Of a stretch of 64,000 bases of DNA, positions 51,264-60,621 are shown piece after piece. The position numbers were made by a program, and so were the translations under genes. The first letter of the stretch is position 1. The number at the start of each line of letters is the position of its first letter. The DNA lies in the NCBI GenBank assembly GCA_030605795.1, contig JAUWHR010000014.1, forward strand, positions 1 through 64,000. The letters are read 5' to 3'. The notes under the pieces are model-generated. The model was not told the DNA's origin, searched no databases, and was given only the letters and a program-made list of their open reading frames with translations. The DNA comes from Anaerolineae bacterium (GTDB lineage Bacteria > Chloroflexota > Anaerolineae > Anaerolineales > E44-bin32).

Positions 51264-52871
51264 TTACCGTACCCATAATACTATTTCATCCGAGACGATT
51301 TCTGTTGAGAGGGTAACTGCTTCATAGCCATGTTGGATCGCAAAACGAGTAAGTGGTTTTTCAAGTCCACCACGATCTCCAAAGCCAAATCCATCATTTT
51401 TACTCTCAAATCCAACCAGTATCGCGTCTGGCGGATTATTCTCCAAGTAACCGTCTAAGTCCAGATACGAAATTACACCGTACTCCTCTCTCTTTTCCTC
51501 AGATAACAAGAAAGCAGTCCTCCAGGTGAAGGGACCTGTAGCAAAAGCCTCATAAATATCCAACCCCCCTTCCAGAGGCATAATAGGTGCGAGTGTTAAA
51601 ATTTTTCCTTCACCCAACAAGGATTTAATATCCATTCCAAAATTGTGTACTTGAATAGTGAGCAATTGATTGGGGTGGTTCATCAGTTTAATATCATCAA
51701 AACTAACGATACGAGCACTGCCAATAATTATGGCTGGAAGAAGAGGAATAATAATCAGAAACCAGCTCAACTGCCTCCGTTTACCAAATAAGGTACTGAA
51801 ACCAAAGAATATTCCCAGGATGAGGAATGGGATTGGCGCATAATAATATTGATACCATGAGGGGGTAGGACCAAATGACCCGATTAAAAGGAACAAGCTT
51901 AACCCAAAGGCAAACACAAGCGACATTTTAGTGCTCGTTTTCGTCACCATGCTCTTCACGGTAGCGGTGACCATAATGACGAACAAACCCAGGTAAAGGA
52001 GCATATTCAGGGGAGAGGAAATCACATCAGTAAGAAAGTAGATTATTTTCCCCGCAATTGTCATACCAGTTCGGTGTCTCAATAATTTCCGATAGACAGG
52101 ATTTAGTTTTGGATAAATAACATTTCCGAAGATAAAGAATTTTGGATTAGCGATGAATAATACAATAGCTGGTAATAACCCCAGAAACACCCCAATAGAA
52201 AATGCAATGATATGCAAGTGCTTTGAAGTTCTCGACCGTTGGGAAGGAAAAATAAGAAAAGCCCCGAGATATGGGATTATTACCGTTGCATAAGACAGAC
52301 GAGCCCCAATTGCCAGCCCTAAGAAAATCCCGCTCAAGAAGACCTTTCGCGTTGAAATATCTTGATTATCGTAACGATAGAGGAATGCAAACGATAATAG
52401 GACAAACAAGGTTGGAAGATCATGGTTCCATGCCTTACCACTGACACTGTCAAAGAGTGGGTTCGTTATTAGTAGGACTACACAAGCAACTGCTAGTAGG
52501 TTTCGGATAAGTGAACCTTGACCATAAAAATGCTGATACGTGATATAGAAGAGTATCCCTGCACTTATAGTTGCACAAACTACGGAAAAAACTCGGGCAC
52601 CTAATAGACAATAATTTGTTAGTTTAAATAATAATGCGTAGATTAAAACCAGATTAGGCATATGATGAAATGGATAATCTATGTAAGGAAAAGAAAACTG
52701 ATCTGCAAGTAGTTTCCCACCGGCTACAAATTGATGCTCATCATGATTTATTTCCGCGTTCAGGGATTTGCTGAGAAGTAGAATGAAAATAGCTAAAAAG
52801 AACAACGAAACACCGATAAATTGAAGTACTCTTGATGAGATTCGTAGTCCGGGTTTCCACTTCTTACTCAT
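51264..52871 (-). CDS. GT-C-type membrane glycosyltransferase (ArnT/PMT-like), AT-rich
   Basis: 535 aa with about 10-12 membrane segments and a soluble C-terminal part of about 120 residues. After the first span comes AEINHDEHQFVAGGKLLAD, the acidic loop 1 motif typical of GT-C enzymes that use polyprenyl-phosphate sugars. The spacing to YIDYPFHHMPNL is also characteristic. The soluble end contains FESKNDGFGFGDRGG, with no named domain. Base composition is lower in GC than the flanking genes, so acquisition is possible. Likely adds sugars to lipid or protein outside the membrane; substrate unknown. Confidence 0.72.
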   Translation of the reverse strand: MSKKWKPGLRISSRVLQFIGVSLFFLAIFILLLSKSLNAEINHDEHQFVAGGKLLADQFSFPYIDYPFHHMPNLVLIYALLFKLTNYCLLGARVFSVVCATISAGILFYITYQHFYGQGSLIRNLLAVACVVLLITNPLFDSVSGKAWNHDLPTLFVLLSFAFLYRYDNQDISTRKVFLSGIFLGLAIGARLSYATVIIPYLGAFLIFPSQRSRTSKHLHIIAFSIGVFLGLLPAIVLFIANPKFFIFGNVIYPKLNPVYRKLLRHRTGMTIAGKIIYFLTDVISSPLNMLLYLGLFVIMVTATVKSMVTKTSTKMSLVFAFGLSLFLLIGSFGPTPSWYQYYYAPIPFLILGIFFGFSTLFGKRRQLSWFLIIIPLLPAIIIGSARIVSFDDIKLMNHPNQLLTIQVHNFGMDIKSLLGEGKILTLAPIMPLEGGLDIYEAFATGPFTWRTAFLLSEEKREEYGVISYLDLDGYLENNPPDAILVGFESKNDGFGFGDRGGLEKPLTRFAIQHGYEAVTLSTEIVSDEIVLWVR

Positions 52872-52956
52872 CTTTAGCTCTTATCAAGAAATGGTCAGGA
52901 AAAACTGATGATCGTATGGGTCTCTATAGTATGTAGCTTATTATGATCAGCTCGAC

Positions 52957-54396
52957 TTATGGTTCCGATAAGCATAATCCACATAATTTATCCCACCCCT
53001 GCAATATACCTTCACTGATCACCTCGACATCCTCTTGTTTAGCCTCAACCAGAGGCTGCCTCTGTCCACCTATGAGTTCGATTGGGTCTCCATGCACGAC
53101 GGAGACCAGGCACCGACCAAGAAGGCAATCCACAGCATAGGTACCATCCTCCGCGATGAATCCCATCACCCCGGCACCGAAACCGATGAGCGAAATAGTC
53201 TTTCCCTCCACGGTGACCTGGATCTCGCGATCCCCCTCACCGCGCACGACAAGTAGTCTCCCAGATATCAAATCTAAAACGGTACACATCGTCAGCGATA
53301 GCTGGTCCCCACTCGACGTTTCAGGATGTGGATCAAGGATCGTAAGCAGAGTTCGGCTCCCACCAGTCAGGTAGAAGGATGTGGCTGAGAGATCGAATGA
53401 GCCCTCATAGGTTGTCTGCAAGGCCAAACGGGACTCATTTAATGCGGTTAAAGTCGCTCCAGCTGGAATTGTCCCCAGGTTACTTACCATGCCGATAGAT
53501 TCCCCCTCCACGGCTTTGTCCACCCTCACCGAACCATGTATCAGAACCGCATAGCCATAGTCTACCGGTGGGGGAGGAATCCGACTTTCCCGGAGCCAAT
53601 TGATCCCCACCACGCTTAAGGCGAGGACCAACAGAACTCCAACAATGGCGGCTGAGATTGTAACTGGTCCTCGACCCCCTCGCGCCCGACCTCCTGGCAA
53701 CTGCACAACCACTACAGATACATTGTCGTCTACGTCCCGCCCCATGGCGATGCTGAGCAAGTGACGGGCTGCCTCTAATGGCGTGTTTCCTTCGACATAG
53801 TCTGCGATGTCCTCCGGATGAACGAAAGGTTTCCCATCCTCCGGGCTGACCCGGGTCAGGCCATCTGAAGCGAGCACGACACTATCGCCAGGATTGAGGG
53901 CCATTCCCTGTGGATCCCCAGTTTGAATAACCGGTGGATCTAAGGAGCCCAGCAGTTGATCCCCCACACCAGTTAATGGGATGGCTCGTCCCTCTCGCAC
54001 CAAGACAGCCATGGTGTGGCCCACCTGTGCGTAGAAAAGTCGATCTCTCCATATAGCGATGGCAGTTAGGGCGACCTCCCCCAACCCTTCTCCGCTTATG
54101 CTGGCATCCATCAAGAACCGACCGCTATCTTCCAATTGACCACGCAGCACAGAATTCAGATCACGATCGCGCGAGCGGGTTACTCCTTCAAACAGCTGCG
54201 CTACCACCATCTCGGCTGACTCACCTGCTTGGGGGTGTCCTTCGCCATCGGCCACAACCGCCAAGATAAGGTCCTGGCCAACACCCGTGCGTACAGTCTC
54301 AACCCTTACTCTGTCCTGTTGTGGGAGTTCAGGTGAAACCGCCCCTGGGCTTCGTTCGCTTGCATATGATCCCCGTTGGCGGCGAATGGACATCAT
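52957..54396 (-). CDS. PP2C-like protein with membrane span and extracytoplasmic FecR-like domain (divergent phosphatase)
   Basis: 479 aa. The cytosolic PP2C-like domain (about 30-235) has VVADGEGHPQAGESAE, QVGHTMAVL, VVLASDGLTRVS and DVDDNVSVVVVQLP. Compared with active PP2Cs the first metal motif is altered: no clear RxxNED, DGEGH for DGMGG, and GHTM in place of GDSR. A membrane span follows (ISAAIVGVLLVLALSVVGI). The outer part (about 280-450) is beta-rich and FecR-like, with the pair VDCLLGRCLV and a final CGLC. Paralogue of the next gene. Activity may be lost or weakened. Confidence 0.85.
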   Translation of the reverse strand: MMSIRRQRGSYASERSPGAVSPELPQQDRVRVETVRTGVGQDLILAVVADGEGHPQAGESAEMVVAQLFEGVTRSRDRDLNSVLRGQLEDSGRFLMDASISGEGLGEVALTAIAIWRDRLFYAQVGHTMAVLVREGRAIPLTGVGDQLLGSLDPPVIQTGDPQGMALNPGDSVVLASDGLTRVSPEDGKPFVHPEDIADYVEGNTPLEAARHLLSIAMGRDVDDNVSVVVVQLPGGRARGGRGPVTISAAIVGVLLVLALSVVGINWLRESRIPPPPVDYGYAVLIHGSVRVDKAVEGESIGMVSNLGTIPAGATLTALNESRLALQTTYEGSFDLSATSFYLTGGSRTLLTILDPHPETSSGDQLSLTMCTVLDLISGRLLVVRGEGDREIQVTVEGKTISLIGFGAGVMGFIAEDGTYAVDCLLGRCLVSVVHGDPIELIGGQRQPLVEAKQEDVEVISEGILQGWDKLCGLCLSEP

Positions 54397-54503
54397 TTCT
54401 CTATCCTCAACCCTCTTCTAAGTTGTGTATCCCAACAAAGTTCGAGACAAATGCATAATGACTCGTCTGACTCGATCATCCATTTATTACCCAAGCAAGG
54501 CGG

Positions 54504-56351
54504 TCACTCCTCTGTGGGGGCTACCGTAATCTCGGTTGGCGGCGGTGGCTCGGTTGACGGCGGCGGTTCGGTTGACGGCGGTTCGGTTGGCGGTTTTGTC
54601 GGTATTGGCGTATCCGTCGGCACTGGAGCCTGAGTCGCAGTCGGGATTGGAGGTGGCTGAGGTATCTCCGTATCGCGTGGTGGGGGGGAAGTGCGGGTAG
54701 CAGATGGGGGGACGAAGAGCGGGCCGAGCTGCGTTCGGGTCGGGGTTGCCGGCATGCTGGCAGAAGTTGAGGTGGCCAACGCAACCGTCGGTGTCAGCAC
54801 CAACCCCCCTCCATACCCCCCAAAGGCATACAGCTGGTTACGCGTCGCATCCGGCGGGCTAAACTCTCCTGCTGTATTCACCCAGATATGTTGCCCACCC
54901 TCCAATACATGACCAAGCCCACCCGAAATTTCATCAACCACCTCACACAAACCACTGAAACAATCCAGGTCAAAGCGCTGCTCGCCAGAATTGAAGGTCA
55001 ACCCCATAACGGCTGACTTCGATCTCGCCAACGTCCCTGCTGGAGATCTGACGATCAATGTTGACATCCCACCCACATCACACGCGACCAGGATTACTCC
55101 TTCTTCAATTACGAGGATCGTCTGTTGAGTGTCGATCCCATCGGCGATAGCCATCAATTCCACTTGCGTGTCAGGTCCAATGTATACGATGTTCCCATCC
55201 GCTAAACCCAACCGAGCATACGAATCCGATCCATAAACGACGACATAGACTCCCTCACCGGAGGCGATTAAATCCTCCGCATGCAGAGGACGCCTGCCTC
55301 CTCCAGGGCTCACCACCTCAGCTCTCCCTTCGAGTTCCGACACAAAAGAAACACCCGAGGGCAGAGAAGGGATGGTCGGTCCTGCAGATGGACCAGCAGT
55401 CGGATTTATAAGCCTCGGCAGGAGCCAAACACCAGCGACGACCAGGAGAAGCACGCTTGCAGCCACACCGAAGGCTGGCAGGAGTGTTCGAGGTATACGC
55501 AACCCACCGGGAACCGCCAGGACGACCACCGAAACGTTATCATCCACTTTTCGATCGAGAGCTCGTTTCACAAGTAAATCAGCAGCCTGCTTCGGCGACC
55601 GACCTACGGTCAGGTTGGCAAACTCGCGTTCCTCAACGTAGTGCTCCAATGGATGGTCGTGGCGAGCCTTCGTCAGACCATCCGAGCAAATCACAACCCG
55701 ATCCCCCGGCTTAAGTGGAAGTCCTTGAGCCGCTCGCGCTTCCGCCTCATCCTCCTTCCCACCCTGCAACCACATTCCGAGGTCCACATTCAAGATGGCA
55801 TCGTATCCAATTGAGCGGACAATTTCATCTTTTCGAGGATGGCGGGCAACTTCCTCGGCGGTTAGCTTTCCTGATCGTAGGATTTCGTTTTCCCATGTGT
55901 GATCCATTGTCAATCGCAGCACCTGCTTGCCGCGTATGAGATAGATACGGCTGTCGCCAACATTGGCGACATACAAGTGGTTATCAACAATGGCGGCGAC
56001 AGCTGCAGTTGAGCCCATGTTCATCTTCCGTCGGCTGCGTCTGGCATCGGTGAATACTTGCTGGTTGGCAACCTTCATCGCCCCCTCGAGTATCAAGGGG
56101 AGGTTCCTCCCAACCGAGTGAGTACAATGCTCAATGACGGCGTTGACAGTTATCTCTGCAGCCCGTTCCCCTGCGTTTTCACCTCCGATGCCGTCAGCTA
56201 CAACACCCAGCGTCATCACCAAGCCACCTGCAGTGGTTATTGACTCAGCCCGACATCGATCTTCAAGCAGGGTCCGTCTGGTAGATGCACCGATATGGGA
56301 GACAGCTGCCACACGAACCTCACCCACCGTTTGTGTTGAGGAAGCCGCCAT
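54504..56351 (-). CDS. PP2C-family Ser/Thr phosphatase with membrane span, FecR-like domain and Pro/Thr-rich tail
   Basis: 615 aa. The PP2C domain (about 10-260) is canonical: LLEDRCRAES, GVVADGIGGENAGERAAE, VANVGDSRIYLIRG, VICSDGLTKARHDHPLE and KVDDNVSVVVLAVPGG. One membrane span (about 270-292: LPAFGVAASVLLLVVAGVWLL). Outside, a FecR-like domain (about 315-490) has YARLGLADGNIVYIGPDTQV and a Cys pair LDCFSGLCEVV. The last 85 residues are Pro/Thr-rich (TEPPSTEPPPSTEPPPPTE), encoded by tandem 12-15-nt DNA repeats. It should reverse the action of the kinase encoded directly upstream. Confidence 0.92.
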   Translation of the reverse strand: MAASSTQTVGEVRVAAVSHIGASTRRTLLEDRCRAESITTAGGLVMTLGVVADGIGGENAGERAAEITVNAVIEHCTHSVGRNLPLILEGAMKVANQQVFTDARRSRRKMNMGSTAAVAAIVDNHLYVANVGDSRIYLIRGKQVLRLTMDHTWENEILRSGKLTAEEVARHPRKDEIVRSIGYDAILNVDLGMWLQGGKEDEAEARAAQGLPLKPGDRVVICSDGLTKARHDHPLEHYVEEREFANLTVGRSPKQAADLLVKRALDRKVDDNVSVVVLAVPGGLRIPRTLLPAFGVAASVLLLVVAGVWLLPRLINPTAGPSAGPTIPSLPSGVSFVSELEGRAEVVSPGGGRRPLHAEDLIASGEGVYVVVYGSDSYARLGLADGNIVYIGPDTQVELMAIADGIDTQQTILVIEEGVILVACDVGGMSTLIVRSPAGTLARSKSAVMGLTFNSGEQRFDLDCFSGLCEVVDEISGGLGHVLEGGQHIWVNTAGEFSPPDATRNQLYAFGGYGGGLVLTPTVALATSTSASMPATPTRTQLGPLFVPPSATRTSPPPRDTEIPQPPPIPTATQAPVPTDTPIPTKPPTEPPSTEPPPSTEPPPPTEITVAPTEE

Positions 56352-56398
56352 TAGTTGAGTTCCTGATACCCAGACCTAATTTGTCCGTCGATTCAAGA

Positions 56399-57370
56399 TT
56401 AACGTTGCCAGGGAAACCGTCGCTTCGACTTAGCTACTCTCAACACTCGACGATTTCCGCCATAATACTTGATGATACGGTTGAATTGCTCCATCGTCAC
56501 CCTCAATTGAGGGTCCTTAGAGAGACATCCCTCAATGATATATTCATCCAGCTCTTTGGGAACATCGCTGCGCTCACTAGCAATAGGCGCCGGCATCGCG
56601 CGCAGAATGGCGGAGGTTATACTCCGATCGGTGACGCCCATGAAAGGTTCTCTACCGACCAGCAAACGATAGAGTAAAATCCCCATACTCCATACATCAG
56701 CTTTTGCCGGGTCATACCTCTGCACAACTTCAGGTGCGCTAGGATCACGTGTTTCCTGTAGCCTCTCCGGCGCCATGTAGACCACCGAGCCATCCAGTTG
56801 TTGTTTGATAAGCTTGGCGGCGACGCCGAAGTCAATGAGCACCGGATCATACTGTTGGCCAACTTTAAGCGAACTGCGGAAGAGGATATTATCAGGCTTG
56901 ACATCGTTATGGGCAAAGCCCCGACGATGGATATGGGCAAGCGTGACCCCCACCTGGTGACAAATGGCAGCGGCCTCATCCAACCGCAAAGGACCCAGCG
57001 CGCGTATATAACTCTCTAGCGATCCACCTCGTAGACATTCCATCCCGAAAAACCACGGACCGCCTTCGATCTCGACAGCCCGTTCCTTATACGGGTTCTT
57101 GCCACTTGATACAGGCACTAGACGGACCACGCCCGGGTGGTCTAATTTCTGGAGAATCTCAACTTCCTTCTGAATCGCAGCGAAAAAGAATTGCTGGTTG
57201 GGACCGCCAACCCGGCTAATTTTTAATGCGACATCAGATCCGCCTCCCCCTTTGGGCGCTGCCCTTACGACACGCGCCATACCGCCCCGCCCTTCCGGAT
57301 AAACCTCACTTACCTTATAGGCGCCAATGGGATACCCGGGTTTCACGTTAGGCAATCGATAAAGTGCCAA
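56399..57370 (-). CDS. Soluble Ser/Thr protein kinase
   Basis: 323 aa, Hanks-type. Kinase subdomains: GRGGMARVVRA (P-loop), DVALKISRV (Lys), IQKEVEIL (helix C Glu), FAHNDVKPDNILF (catalytic loop HND where HRD is common), PVLIDFGVAAKL (DFG), VVYMAPERL (APE) and ADVWSMGILLYRLLVG. No membrane span or sensor domain follows; the protein ends with a basic KSKRRFPWQR. Soluble kinase, PP2C phosphatases and an FHA protein in one run form a phospho-signalling module. Confidence 0.95.
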   Translation of the reverse strand: MALYRLPNVKPGYPIGAYKVSEVYPEGRGGMARVVRAAPKGGGGSDVALKISRVGGPNQQFFFAAIQKEVEILQKLDHPGVVRLVPVSSGKNPYKERAVEIEGGPWFFGMECLRGGSLESYIRALGPLRLDEAAAICHQVGVTLAHIHRRGFAHNDVKPDNILFRSSLKVGQQYDPVLIDFGVAAKLIKQQLDGSVVYMAPERLQETRDPSAPEVVQRYDPAKADVWSMGILLYRLLVGREPFMGVTDRSITSAILRAMPAPIASERSDVPKELDEYIIEGCLSKDPQLRVTMEQFNRIIKYYGGNRRVLRVAKSKRRFPWQR

Positions 57371-57406
57371 GAATCCTCTCCCAATGCGACATCGCTCAAT
57401 TACAAA

Positions 57407-59353
57407 CTAAGAGCTTTGCTCTATTATGCGCCGTGGCTTTGTGCGGCGAATATCGTCATCCATACCTGGTGGCTGACCATCCGGTCTGGCCAATTGGAAC
57501 AAGAAGCGAAGGCCACCCCGTTCAAGTGGTGCGACATCGATGACATCGCCATCTTGAAGCATCAGAGGCTCTAAAGGGGGCAACTTCTCGTCATTGACTA
57601 GGGTCCCATTGGTACTATCTTCATCGCGAATGGTGAAGTGATCATCTTCATCGAGGATGGTGCAATGAAGCCGGCTGATGGGGCTGTCTTCGTCATTAAT
57701 ATGGAAAAGTAGATCAGCATGACGACGCGAACGACCAATAGCCGTCGTGCCATAAATTTCGTAGGGCTTGGACGGAAGCTTGTCAAATCCTTCAAGTGGA
57801 ACCAGGTAGGCTCTAGCGATAAGTGCTGTCCTTCTACCGGTCACCCTCTCGACAAAATCAATAATGTTTTCTCCTGCCTGTTGGATGGCAGGTACCAGTC
57901 GCGAGCGGTTGAAGAAGAGAAATACGGCCAGTGCAACCGCGACCAGCGCTACACCCAAAGCGACATAGACTAGCATCGATTCTGTGGGTTTAAAGCCGGT
58001 AGCAGGGGGAGGGATATATTCAATCGCAATCGTGACCGATGATGAGATGCCCGGCATACCGAGTTCATCCTCAACCCGCACTTTCAACTCCGCCGGCACC
58101 TGTCCTTCGATCTGATAAGAACGAATGTCCCAAGCGAACTCCACCCGTCCATCCACCACCTGAGATTGGGCGACAGTGATGTCGTCCACCAGCAACCGAG
58201 CTTGTCCTAAACTCCTGGGGTATTCATCCCCCCAGCTCACCTCCGCTTCAACTATGATGAACGTCGGGACAGCTTCAGTCGGTGTCCCGGGTTCTTCCTG
58301 TCCTTGGCGGGTGATCAGAGTTCCCACGCTAGGGGAAATAATTTCAACCTGTGGGTTTTCCAGTTCGACGCTGTATTGGCTGAATGCCTGATAAATTTGG
58401 CCGGCTTGATTCAATTCTAGAGCCACCTCACGCATGCTCGGGGAAGAAGAAGTAGAGCGAAAGGACACAAGATACTCGCCTCTTGGTGCTGTTAAGGACT
58501 CGAACAGCTGCTCCAAACCCTCTACCTCGTAAAGGGCGATGAACTTCCCTCCGGTTACCTCAGCCAATGGGCGCAAGGCTTCGTCCCAATAATGCGTTTC
58601 TTTTGGTCGGGTAAGGATGACGTGAATCGGAATACCAACATTGATTGCCCGCTCTGCCACGTCTGCGAGATCGGCCCTTACGCCCGGTGTGAAGATAACC
58701 AGGGCTTGTGGTTTTAATTCCCCTCCTGCTGAATATAGCAATTCATCCAGCCCATGCTCCAAGGCAGCTCTGGTGAAGTCGCCATACTTTGGGGATCTCG
58801 AAAAGCCGTAGTCAGGAGGCGGTATGTACCCGGTAAGGATCTCTCCTATCTCCTGCGGGTCATCCCCCATCGGCGCGAGGATGATAGTCGAAGTGCCTTC
58901 TTGAACCAGGATTGTGACCTCGTCGACGCCGGCGACCATCCATGGTCGGCCTAAGATGAAGGTCTGAATATGTTCCCGAGCGGCATCATAGACTGATGCC
59001 AAGCTGACGCCGGTATGTAACACACCATCGCCGGGATCAATAACGAATGCCAGTCGAACACCCGCCTCAACCGATTCAACCGAAATAACTGAAAGTTCAA
59101 CGCCATCTTCAAGAACAATAAAGCTAACATCTGACAATATATCTACCGAAGCACCCGACCTCTCCCGGGCAGCCACCTGCAATCGAACCAATGGAAATTC
59201 CTCTGTATTCACGTCTGTGATAGTAAATACCTCAACCTCCCCCTGCGACATGACGACTATAGGAAGAAAGATCAATGTTCCAGCCAAAATAAAGATCAGT
59301 CCGATCCGCCAAATTTTCCTATTACCTTTTATAAAGGCTGGAGCTATATACAT
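57407..59353 (-). CDS. Membrane protein with extracytoplasmic VWA domain and cytosolic FHA domain
   Basis: 648 aa. An N-terminal signal anchor (IGLIFILAGTLIFLPIVVM) is followed by a VWA-like domain (about 60-320; RLAFVIDPGDGVLHTGVSLA, ALVIFTPGVRADL, IPIHVILTRPKETHY). A beta-sandwich stretch leads to a second span near residue 470 (MLVYVALGVALVAVALAVFLFF). The C-terminal cytosolic FHA domain (about 525-625) has TTAIGRSRRHADLLFHIND, SPISRLHCTI and RDEDSTNGTLVN. It can bind a phosphothreonine partner inside while sensing something outside. ATG at 59353 follows GGGAGG. First gene of the four-gene signalling unit. Confidence 0.9.
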   Translation of the reverse strand: MYIAPAFIKGNRKIWRIGLIFILAGTLIFLPIVVMSQGEVEVFTITDVNTEEFPLVRLQVAARERSGASVDILSDVSFIVLEDGVELSVISVESVEAGVRLAFVIDPGDGVLHTGVSLASVYDAAREHIQTFILGRPWMVAGVDEVTILVQEGTSTIILAPMGDDPQEIGEILTGYIPPPDYGFSRSPKYGDFTRAALEHGLDELLYSAGGELKPQALVIFTPGVRADLADVAERAINVGIPIHVILTRPKETHYWDEALRPLAEVTGGKFIALYEVEGLEQLFESLTAPRGEYLVSFRSTSSSPSMREVALELNQAGQIYQAFSQYSVELENPQVEIISPSVGTLITRQGQEEPGTPTEAVPTFIIVEAEVSWGDEYPRSLGQARLLVDDITVAQSQVVDGRVEFAWDIRSYQIEGQVPAELKVRVEDELGMPGISSSVTIAIEYIPPPATGFKPTESMLVYVALGVALVAVALAVFLFFNRSRLVPAIQQAGENIIDFVERVTGRRTALIARAYLVPLEGFDKLPSKPYEIYGTTAIGRSRRHADLLFHINDEDSPISRLHCTILDEDDHFTIRDEDSTNGTLVNDEKLPPLEPLMLQDGDVIDVAPLERGGLRFLFQLARPDGQPPGMDDDIRRTKPRRIIEQSS

Positions 59354-59565
59354 TCACAACCTCCCCAAATGTTCTGCATGAATAAGTCGCCGAGTCTCGC
59401 AATTCTCATTATCACGACCTTCGGGCAGGAACAAAATAGGCTACGCGCCGGGTTTTGTGAACATGCATTTGTGAATTCATCTGCCCCTTGCTACTGCTAG
59501 AACAGGTATGGTTCCATCTTATATTAAACCTCACTTCAGTTGCAAGCATTGCGACATGACCGACG

Positions 59566-60609
59566 TCAATCACTACTCAAAGCTTGACGAAAAGACTCAA
59601 CTGTATATTCAACCGCTTGGTCGTCGATCCAGTAATGCACGACAAGCCGCATGCGATTAGTCCCGATTGAACTGACCTTAATCCCTTTATGCGCCAGCGC
59701 ATCCACAAGCATGGGAGCATTGAGGGGAGCCTGTGGCGTAAGTTGGATATAGACCATATTGGTCGGTGGTATCGCGGTCTCCAGAGACAGTGCCCGGATC
59801 TCTCGCAAGCCATCCGCTAGCAACCTGGCGCGGGCGTGATCATCAGCTAAGCGATCGACCATACTCTCCAGCGCTACAATCCCCGCCGCAGCCAAGACGC
59901 CCGCTTGACGCATACCGCCACCCAATTGCTTGCGCATGCGGCGCGCACGCTGGATAAATTCCTCGTCACCGCATAACATCGATCCCACTGGGGCGCAGAG
60001 TGCTTTGGAAAAGCAGATCATCACCGAATCCGCCGGAGCGACCAGCTCAGCAGTTGACACCCCAAGCGCTACAGCAGCGTTAAAAATGCGTGCCCCGTCG
60101 ATGTGCAGTCTCAGCGAATTGCGCTGCGCCAGCTCGCCAACCTGCCGGGTGTATGCAACGGTTAGTGGAATACCGCCACAGCGGTTATGGGTGTTTTCCA
60201 GGCATATCAAACGGCTGATGGGAAAATGAGGATTGTCCGGGCGGATTGCAGCGGCTATATCCTCTAGCGCGAGCGTGCCATCGGTTTGGTTCGGAACGGT
60301 ATGGGGATGAACACCACCCAACGCCGCCATACCGCCGGCTTCGTAGAGAAAGGTATGCGAGAGATCTCCGAGGATCACTTCGTCCCCTCGCCCACAATGC
60401 GCCAGCACAGCCGCCAGGTTGCCCATCGTTCCAGAAGGAACGAACAAACCGGCTTGCTTGCCGAGATGCTCGGCGACTAAAGCTTCAAGACGGTTGACGG
60501 TTGGGTCCTCACCATAGACATCATCACCAAGTTCAGCGTTGGCCATCGCCTGGCGCATCTCCGGTGTAGGCAGGGTGATAGTGTCGGAGCGTAGATCAAT
60601 CCAATCCAT
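59566..60609 (-). CDS. ltaE: Low-specificity L-threonine aldolase
   Basis: 347 aa, PLP-dependent. It splits threonine or allo-threonine into glycine and acetaldehyde. Motifs: DLRSDTITLPTPEMRQAMANAELGDDVYGEDPT at the N terminus, LFVPSGTMGNLAAVLAH, CLENTHNRCGG, RLHIDGARIFNAAVALG (PLP Asp) and MICFSKALCAPVGSMLCG (PLP Lys). Length and motif order fit LtaE. It lies 12 nt after the rluD-type gene on the same strand. Confidence 0.96.
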   Translation of the reverse strand: MDWIDLRSDTITLPTPEMRQAMANAELGDDVYGEDPTVNRLEALVAEHLGKQAGLFVPSGTMGNLAAVLAHCGRGDEVILGDLSHTFLYEAGGMAALGGVHPHTVPNQTDGTLALEDIAAAIRPDNPHFPISRLICLENTHNRCGGIPLTVAYTRQVGELAQRNSLRLHIDGARIFNAAVALGVSTAELVAPADSVMICFSKALCAPVGSMLCGDEEFIQRARRMRKQLGGGMRQAGVLAAAGIVALESMVDRLADDHARARLLADGLREIRALSLETAIPPTNMVYIQLTPQAPLNAPMLVDALAHKGIKVSSIGTNRMRLVVHYWIDDQAVEYTVESFRQALSSD

Positions 60610-60621
60610 CGAAACCCTCGC

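Noticed and set aside
54376-54633. Plus-strand ORF rich in Gly/Ser/Val (GGGSVDGGGSVDGG)
   Set aside because: It is the antisense reading of the Pro/Thr-rich tail repeats of the PP2C protein on the minus strand.
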